Positions 8,035-12,308 of a stretch of DNA of 12,308 nucleotides are shown piece by piece (within the stretch, counting starts at the first letter, position 1; every line of letters starts with the position of its first letter). Below the pieces are notes generated by a model. It saw only the letters and a program-made list of their open reading frames with translations. It did no database searches and was not told the origin of the DNA. The position numbers and the translations under genes are program-made. The DNA is taken from positions 1 to 12,308 of the forward strand of contig JAADFV010000118.1 in assembly GCA_013152695.1 (NCBI GenBank), in the 5' to 3' direction. Source of the stretch: Chloroflexota bacterium. GTDB taxonomy: Bacteria > Chloroflexota > Anaerolineae > J102.

Positions 8035-8077
8035 TGGAGATCAATGATCGGGAGATGACAGCGATCTTTGATCTCCA
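8035..8077 (+). terminator. Strong stem-loop after the ARH gene (attenuator or mRNA 3' end)
   Basis: TGGAGATCAA (8035-8044) is the exact reverse complement of 8068-8077. After one mismatch, GATCG (8046-8050) pairs with CGATC (8062-8066), leaving an 11-base loop. It starts six bases after the stop codon. No strong T-run follows, so partial termination or protection of the mRNA end fits better than full termination. Confidence 0.5.
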
Positions 8078-8105
8078 GCTTCCTATCTTTCCAGTTGCAA
8101 AAGCC

Positions 8106-8129
8106 AGGAGGGAAGATATGAAACCATAA
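8106..8129 (+). other. Possible three-codon leader minigene (Met-Lys-Pro-stop)
   Basis: A full AGGAGG (8106-8111) sits six bases before ATG AAA CCA TAA (8118-8129), an ideal initiation site for a three-residue reading frame. It lies 65 bases before the binding-protein gene. A Pro codon just before a stop is known to slow termination. It may be chance, since a purine-rich stretch followed by ATG is easy to find. Confidence 0.25.
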
Positions 8130-8193
8130 GAACCAACGATGTCGATAAAATCTATCCACAACTATCGCTACCTTTTCATCTTGGAGGAGTAAA

Positions 8194-9555
8194 ATGCCTA
8201 GGAAAAAATGGGTCATCCAAAGTTTAGTCTTACTGTTGATCGTCCTCATAACAGTTCAGTGTGCTGCACCTGCTGCACCCCAACCGGCCGCTACCGAAGC
8301 TCCCCAGGCCGCACCCGCTGAGACCGAAGCCAAGGCGCCAGAACCGGTTACCATCGAATGGTGGACGGTAAACTCAGAAGAGTACACCGAACAAGTACAG
8401 CGCGATATGGCCAAGGTCTTCGAAGCCTCGCATCCTAACATCAAAATCAATGTCACGGTCCTGCCGGAGGGTGGTTTTAGCGAAAAAATGACCACAGCTC
8501 TGGGTGCCGGCCAAGGAGCCCCTGATGTTGCCTTCTTCTGGGACAGCAACTGGTTCCCTGAAGCACTGGACCTGACCCCTTACATCGAAGCTGATCCCGA
8601 CTTTGATCCCAGCATGTACATCGAAGGGTTCTGGAAAACCCGTGCCTTGTGGCAGGATAAAGTCGTAGGCTTGCCTTTGGGCGTGGGCGCACAATTCGTC
8701 ATGTACAACAAAGACGTTTTCGATGAAATGGGCGTCGATTATCCCACTTCTGATTGGACTACCGATGATTATCTCAAATTGGTGGTACAATTGAACGATC
8801 CCGCCAAGAAACGCTGGGGTGGAGACCGTCCCCGCCGCCCCTACCGGGCCATCTGGTTCAATTACGGGCCCAAAGCGCGCCTTTACAGTGACGACAGCAC
8901 CACCGTCGACGGCTACTTGAACAGTGATCAATCAGTCGCCGCTTATACCTGGGCCTGGGATCTGGTAAATACCGACTCCACTCCCACGCCGGCCGATATC
9001 GAAATTCTGGGTACAGAAGGAACCGGCCCTGTCGACCTGTTCATGGCCGGTCGTTTGGCCATGGCTACCCTCAACCAGGGGCACATGCTTAACGCCGTCA
9101 AAGCAGGTGTCAACTTCGGCGTCGTACCCGAGCCGGGTGTTGCCGGCAATGAACGCTGGGTCAATGCTTGGTCTTTGACTTCTTCCATCTGGAAAGGCAC
9201 CAAGCATCCTGACGAAGCCTGGGAATTCTTGAGCTGGTGGGTGGGCCCCGAAGGGCAACGTTATCTGATGGAAAACGGTAACCTCTTCCCTTCGATCCAG
9301 TCTGTCCTCGACGAGTACGAGTATGCCGACACGGACTACGCCCAGGCCTTCTTCAAGGTACTCGAGTTGAGACAGGTCTCGGAATGGCGTAATGCGCATC
9401 CCTGCAACAGCACCGTCTTGCGTGCCGTCGGTGATGTTTGGGACAAGATTATGTTAAATCAGATCGGACGAGATGAGATAAAGGCAGAATTAGATGCGGC
9501 AGTGCCCACGGCACAAAGTGCGCTTGACGAATGCCGCGTACGTCTGGGCGGATGA
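8194..9555 (+). CDS. Extracellular solute-binding lipoprotein of a CUT1-type sugar ABC importer
   Basis: The 453-residue protein begins with a lipoprotein signal peptide: basic residues 2-5, a hydrophobic stretch at 7-21, and Cys23 as lipidation site in ITVQC. Gln at the -1 position is unusual for a lipobox. An Ala/Pro/Glu-rich linker (24-51) tethers the mature domain, which starts VTIEWWTVNSEE and contains the family-1 signatures VFEASHPNIKINV, GQGAPDVAFFWDS, MYNKDVFDEMGVDYP and DEAWEFLSWWVGPEGQRYL. It should capture a carbohydrate-like ligand outside the cell and deliver it to the two permeases that follow. A strong GGAGG (8183-8187) precedes the ATG, and hairpins flank the gene on both sides, fitting high expression. 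Exact ligand specificity cannot be read; family-1 proteins bind mono- to oligosaccharides and some polyol phosphates. Confidence 0.94.
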   Translation: MPRKKWVIQSLVLLLIVLITVQCAAPAAPQPAATEAPQAAPAETEAKAPEPVTIEWWTVNSEEYTEQVQRDMAKVFEASHPNIKINVTVLPEGGFSEKMTTALGAGQGAPDVAFFWDSNWFPEALDLTPYIEADPDFDPSMYIEGFWKTRALWQDKVVGLPLGVGAQFVMYNKDVFDEMGVDYPTSDWTTDDYLKLVVQLNDPAKKRWGGDRPRRPYRAIWFNYGPKARLYSDDSTTVDGYLNSDQSVAAYTWAWDLVNTDSTPTPADIEILGTEGTGPVDLFMAGRLAMATLNQGHMLNAVKAGVNFGVVPEPGVAGNERWVNAWSLTSSIWKGTKHPDEAWEFLSWWVGPEGQRYLMENGNLFPSIQSVLDEYEYADTDYAQAFFKVLELRQVSEWRNAHPCNSTVLRAVGDVWDKIMLNQIGRDEIKAELDAAVPTAQSALDECRVRLGG

Positions 9556-9570
9556 TCGCCCCAATCATAA

Positions 9571-9607
9571 TCCAACCCTAAAGGTATCCCACACCTTTGG
9601 GGTTGGA
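9571..9607 (+). promoter_or_regulatory. Intercistronic stem-loop between binding protein and permease genes
   Basis: TCCAACCCTAAAGGT (9571-9585) pairs with 9593-9607 over 15 positions (14 Watson-Crick and one G-T), with a 7-base loop. Similar hairpins after binding-protein genes, as in malE-malF, stabilise the upstream message and reduce downstream expression. The sequence after it (TTTCCCTTTCTC) has no clean U-tract, so attenuation or stability is more likely than full termination. Confidence 0.6.
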
Positions 9608-9635
9608 TTTCCCTTTCTCGACAGGAGCCGCAGTT

Positions 9636-10556
9636 ATGTTCACAACATGGAAGACGATGTCTTCCCGAGAACGCCGCGAGGCGCTGGAAGGCTATTTGAG
9701 TATCTCGCCCTGGATCATCGGTTTCTTGCTCTTCACCCTGGGGCCTGTACTGGCCTCACTTTATTTTAGTTTTACGCAGTGGTCAATCACCCGCGCGCCA
9801 GAATGGGTCGGTCTGCACAATTACATCCACATGTTCACCAACGATCCCCTTTTCTGGCAAGCACTCAAGGTGACAGGACATTTTGTCCTTTTGTCACTGC
9901 CTTTGAAACTGATCGTAGGGCTACTCCTCTCCCTGTTGCTGAATCTTAAGGTGCGCGGCATGGATTTCTATCGCACCATATTCTACATTCCCGCTGTTAT
10001 TTCTGGTGTGGCTGTTTCCTTGATGTGGATGTGGCTGCTGCAACCCGACACAGGCGTTGTCAATACCCTGCTGGCATTAATCGGCATTCAAGGACCCAAG
10101 TGGTTTTGGGATCCCGCTTGGGCTCTGCCCTCGGTGGCGTTGATGAGTGTTTGGAGTGTGGGTGGGAGTGCCATCATCTATCTGGCAGGTCTGCAGAATA
10201 TCCCTCCCAGCTTGTACGAGGCTGCCGAGATAGACGGTGCCAATCTCTGGAAACGTTTCTGGAAAATCACGATTCCCTTACTGACACCCACCCTCTTTTT
10301 CCAACTCATCGTGGAAATGATCGAGTCCTTCAAGGTCTTTACCCAGGCATTCGTGATCACCAAAGGCGGCCCGCTGAAAGCGACCTATTTTTACTTGTAC
10401 TACTTTTATGAAGAAGCCTTCCAGAATTTCAACATGGGTTATGCTTCTGCCCTGGCTTTGGTTTTAATGGTTATCATCATGGCGGCGACGATTATCCTCA
10501 ATTATACGTCCAAACATTGGGTTTTTTATGCGGCTGACGATCGAGGTGCAAAATGA
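9636..10556 (+). CDS. Sugar ABC transporter permease 1 (MalF/UgpA type)
   Basis: The protein is 306 residues from the ATG at 9636, which has AGGAG at 9623-9627. An upstream in-frame TTG at 9597 would add 13 residues, but it lies inside the intercistronic hairpin and lacks a ribosome binding site, so it was not used. Six membrane segments are visible: SPWIIGFLLFTLGPVLASLY, LPLKLIVGLLLSLLL, YIPAVISGVAVSLMWMWLL, VALMSVWSVGGSAIIYLAGL, LLTPTLFFQLIVEMIESF and ALALVLMVIIMAATIILNY. The cytoplasmic coupling loop EAAEIDGANLWKRFWKITIP starts at residue 195 and matches the EAA motif that contacts the ATPase. It forms the inner-membrane channel together with permease 2, whose gene overlaps this one by 4 bases (ATGA), indicating translational coupling. 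Confidence 0.94.
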   Translation: MFTTWKTMSSRERREALEGYLSISPWIIGFLLFTLGPVLASLYFSFTQWSITRAPEWVGLHNYIHMFTNDPLFWQALKVTGHFVLLSLPLKLIVGLLLSLLLNLKVRGMDFYRTIFYIPAVISGVAVSLMWMWLLQPDTGVVNTLLALIGIQGPKWFWDPAWALPSVALMSVWSVGGSAIIYLAGLQNIPPSLYEAAEIDGANLWKRFWKITIPLLTPTLFFQLIVEMIESFKVFTQAFVITKGGPLKATYFYLYYFYEEAFQNFNMGYASALALVLMVIIMAATIILNYTSKHWVFYAADDRGAK

Positions 10557-11434
10557 CTTCAACAAGTTTAACCCCAGCAGAAATCAGACAGCCTCTTCTT
10601 TCCCAACGTTCAAGAAACTTGCTGAGCAACGCCCTCGCCTACATCGTGATGACGCTGCTGGCATTCGTGTTTATGATCCCCATCTTATGGATGCTTTCCA
10701 CCTCGCTTAAAGAACGTTGGGAAATCTTCACCTGGCCTCCACAGTGGATTCCCCAGACATTCCACTGGGAGAATTATGTCGAGGCATTCACGAAATATCC
10801 GTTGGGGCGCTTCATGGCCAATACCGGCGTATTGGTTGTGGCCAATATCATCGGAGAATTGCTCGCCGTCCCCTTGATTGCTTATGGTTTTGCCCGACTG
10901 CGCTTTCCTGCCAAGAATACTCTCTTCCTTATAATGCTGGGCACGATGATGATTCCCGGCCACGTCAAATTGATCCCCCTCTTCGCCATCTACCATCAGT
11001 TGGGAATGATTGACACCTATTGGCCCTTGATTTTGCCTGCCTTCTTTGGCAACCCCTTCTTCATCTTCCTGATGGTTCAGTATATGAAGACCATCCCCCG
11101 TGATCTGGATGAAGCAGCCCGCATCGACGGGGCAGGAACATGGTCAATTCTCTACCGTATCATCCTTCCCCTCTGCAAACCACCCCTGACCATCATTATC
11201 GTCTACACCTTCTGGTGGACGTGGAATGAATTCCTACACCCACTCATTTACCTCAACACCTTCGAATCCTTCCCCATTCAGGTTGGATTGGCCTTTTTCA
11301 AAGGTCGGTATGGGGTAGAGTGGAATCTCTTCATGGCTGCGACCCTGGTCTCCATTCTTCCTGTCCTGATCCTTTACTTCTTCGTGCAGAAACAACTGAT
11401 CGGCGGCATTGCTTCTGTAGGTCTGAAGGGCTAG
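10553..11434 (+). CDS. Sugar ABC transporter permease 2 (MalG/UgpE type)
   Basis: This 293-residue protein starts at an ATG that overlaps the previous stop codon, with GAGGT just upstream (10543-10547). The N-terminal segment (YIVMTLLAFVFMIPILWMLS) followed by TSLKERWEIF is typical of MalG-type partners. Six membrane segments are visible, with the GTMMIPGHVKLIPLF segment characteristic of this subfamily. The EAA coupling loop EAARIDGAGTWSILYRIILP begins at residue 187. It pairs with permease 1 to form the heterodimeric channel of a CUT1 importer. No ATPase gene follows; the next gene encodes a HAD-family protein 14 bases downstream. Importers of this class commonly share an MsmX/MalK-like ATPase encoded elsewhere, which is the likely arrangement here. 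Confidence 0.95.
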   Translation: MTSTSLTPAEIRQPLLSQRSRNLLSNALAYIVMTLLAFVFMIPILWMLSTSLKERWEIFTWPPQWIPQTFHWENYVEAFTKYPLGRFMANTGVLVVANIIGELLAVPLIAYGFARLRFPAKNTLFLIMLGTMMIPGHVKLIPLFAIYHQLGMIDTYWPLILPAFFGNPFFIFLMVQYMKTIPRDLDEAARIDGAGTWSILYRIILPLCKPPLTIIIVYTFWWTWNEFLHPLIYLNTFESFPIQVGLAFFKGRYGVEWNLFMAATLVSILPVLILYFFVQKQLIGGIASVGLKG

Positions 11435-11448
11435 AATAACACTATCCC

Positions 11449-12186
11449 ATGACAATTCAGGCCATCACTTTCGACTTTTGGAGTACACTCTATCGCTATA
11501 CGCGATCGCCGCATTTCATTCGACTGCATCATATCCAAACCGCGTTAGTGGCCATTGGGCGCCAGGACATCACGCAAGAGGCCATTGTTCTGGCCATGCA
11601 GCAAGCCTGGGATGCCTGGGATCACGTTTGGCGCACAGAACAACATACGCCTGGTGCCGAAGAGTGGCTCACTTCGGTTTTGGATAGCGTGGGTGCAATC
11701 CTGCCAACACAACTTTTTGCTGAAACCACGCGTGCTCTCGAAAACGCCATTTTGAGCGACACAACCGTGCCAATCGAAGGCGTGCCACAGACTTTGGCGC
11801 AGCTGTCACAATATTACCGCTTGGGGATCATATCCGATACCGGTCTGGCGCCGGGGTGCGTGTTACGCCGCTTGTTGCAGCGAGATGGCCTCTTCTCGTA
11901 TTTCACCCACTTCACCTTTTCCGACGAGTTTGGCCGCAGCAAACCCCATCCTGCCGTCTTTCGGGCAGCGTTGGAGGGGCTGGATGCCCAACCGCAGCAG
12001 GCGATTCACATCGGCGATTTGCGTCACACCGATGTCTTCGGCGCAAAGGGTGTCGGCATGAAGACCGTGCGCTTTGCCGGTGTCCGTGACGATCATGATG
12101 ATGCTTATCCTGAAGCCGACTTCGTTGCCCGAACTTATGACGAGCTACTGCACTACTTCTATCCTCCTGAGGAAAATGAACTATGA
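11449..12186 (+). CDS. HAD-superfamily hydrolase with DxWxT motif I
   Basis: This 245-residue protein has the four HAD motifs: motif I FDFWSTL with nucleophile Asp9, motif II with Ser129 in GIISDTG, motif III with Lys165 in RSKPHP, and motif IV GDLRHTD with Asp190 and Asp195. The cap would lie between motifs I and II (about residues 20-110). Motif I has Trp11 where phosphatases carry the second, acid/base Asp; Tyr at this place marks haloacid dehalogenases and Ala marks phosphonatases. The fold is clear but ordinary phosphatase activity is doubtful. There is no signal peptide, so it should be cytoplasmic. No good ribosome binding site lies before the ATG, which is 14 bases after permease 2, suggesting coupling to it. 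It overlaps the next ARH-family gene by 4 bases, tying it to the same pathway. Confidence 0.9.
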   Translation: MTIQAITFDFWSTLYRYTRSPHFIRLHHIQTALVAIGRQDITQEAIVLAMQQAWDAWDHVWRTEQHTPGAEEWLTSVLDSVGAILPTQLFAETTRALENAILSDTTVPIEGVPQTLAQLSQYYRLGIISDTGLAPGCVLRRLLQRDGLFSYFTHFTFSDEFGRSKPHPAVFRAALEGLDAQPQQAIHIGDLRHTDVFGAKGVGMKTVRFAGVRDDHDDAYPEADFVARTYDELLHYFYPPEENEL

Positions 12187-12308
12187 AGGAGTACCAACTC
12201 CCTCCCGACTACAAAAGCCGTGTCTATGCTGGCTGGCTGGGTAAGACCATCGGCGTACGCTTTGGAGCGCCCCTGGAAAACTGGACCTACCAGCAAATCC
12301 GCGATCAT
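12183..12308 (+). CDS. ADP-ribosylglycohydrolase (ARH)-family protein 2 (N-terminal 42 codons; 3' cut by window)
   Basis: The ATG overlaps the HAD stop codon as ATGA, and TGAGGAA (12168-12174) gives a ribosome binding site with 8-base spacing. Only 42 residues are visible. The segment from Tyr15, YAGWLGKTIGVRFGAP, followed by the ENWTYQQI block, matches the N-terminus of a long ARH-family subgroup that begins YAGxLGKxIGVxxGxP and is often annotated as ADP-ribosylglycohydrolase. The start differs clearly from ARH 1 (GLAVGDALG type), so this is not a recent duplicate. Metal-binding Asp motifs would lie beyond the window, so catalytic competence is unseen. Translational coupling to the HAD gene places it in the same operon and pathway as the importer. 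Confidence 0.78.
   Translation, partial: MKEYQLPPDYKSRVYAGWLGKTIGVRFGAPLENWTYQQIRDH

Noticed and set aside
8030..8193. A third GGGAACGTTCCC operator or clear promoter before the binding-protein gene
   Set aside because: No such palindrome is present, and the best -35/-10 candidate (TTGCAA at 8095 with TATGAA at 8117) is weak.
9597..9635. TTG start for permease 1
   Set aside because: It falls within the 3' arm of the intercistronic hairpin and lacks a ribosome binding site. The ATG at 9636 has AGGAG at the right distance and gives a standard permease N-terminus.
1..12308. CRISPR array, insertion sequence or integrase
   Set aside because: There are no regularly spaced short direct repeats, no transposase or recombinase motifs, and no terminal repeats with target duplications.

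Overview
The window most likely comes from a Chloroflexota bacterium (Anaerolineae/Caldilineae-like). This is inferred from three things. The large surface protein ends in IYFPLVQR, a form of the YLPLV-type C-terminus common on secreted Chloroflexota proteins. The sugar-binding lipoprotein has an Ala/Pro/Glu-rich linker after its lipid cysteine. The DNA is moderately GC-rich, with LacI-controlled sugar-importer operons and palindrome-rich gaps. No rRNA or marker gene is present, so the assignment is tentative. All recognised genes lie on the + strand.

Bases 1-5359 hold the 3' part of a giant secreted protein (1785 residues visible, start outside the window). It has six degenerate 130-150-residue repeats, a transition region containing the only two visible cysteines, then beta-sandwich, fibronectin III and Ig-like modules and the C-terminal motif. 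Bases 5360-5880 carry no gene but hold three inverted repeats, including a perfect 16-bp stem at 5801-5836.

Bases 5883-12308 form a sugar-type catabolic locus. A LacI-family repressor gene has a near-consensus promoter (TTGACA-17-TATACT) overlapped by a perfect operator palindrome. The same 12-bp core, GGGAACGTTCCC, recurs in front of the next gene, so the repressor probably controls itself and the operon. The operon reads: ADP-ribosylglycohydrolase (ARH)-family enzyme 1, CUT1-type solute-binding lipoprotein, two permeases, a HAD-family hydrolase, and the first 42 codons of a second, different ARH-family enzyme. Permease 1/permease 2 and HAD/ARH 2 are coupled by ATGA overlaps. Hairpins separate ARH 1 from the binding protein and the binding protein from permease 1, which fits differential expression of the abundant binding protein. 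No transporter ATPase is seen.

The most interesting feature is the combination of two ARH-fold enzymes and a HAD protein with a carbohydrate importer under one LacI regulator. This suggests uptake and breakdown of a ribosylated or otherwise N-/O-glycosidic compound, not an ordinary oligosaccharide. The substrate cannot be read from the sequence.
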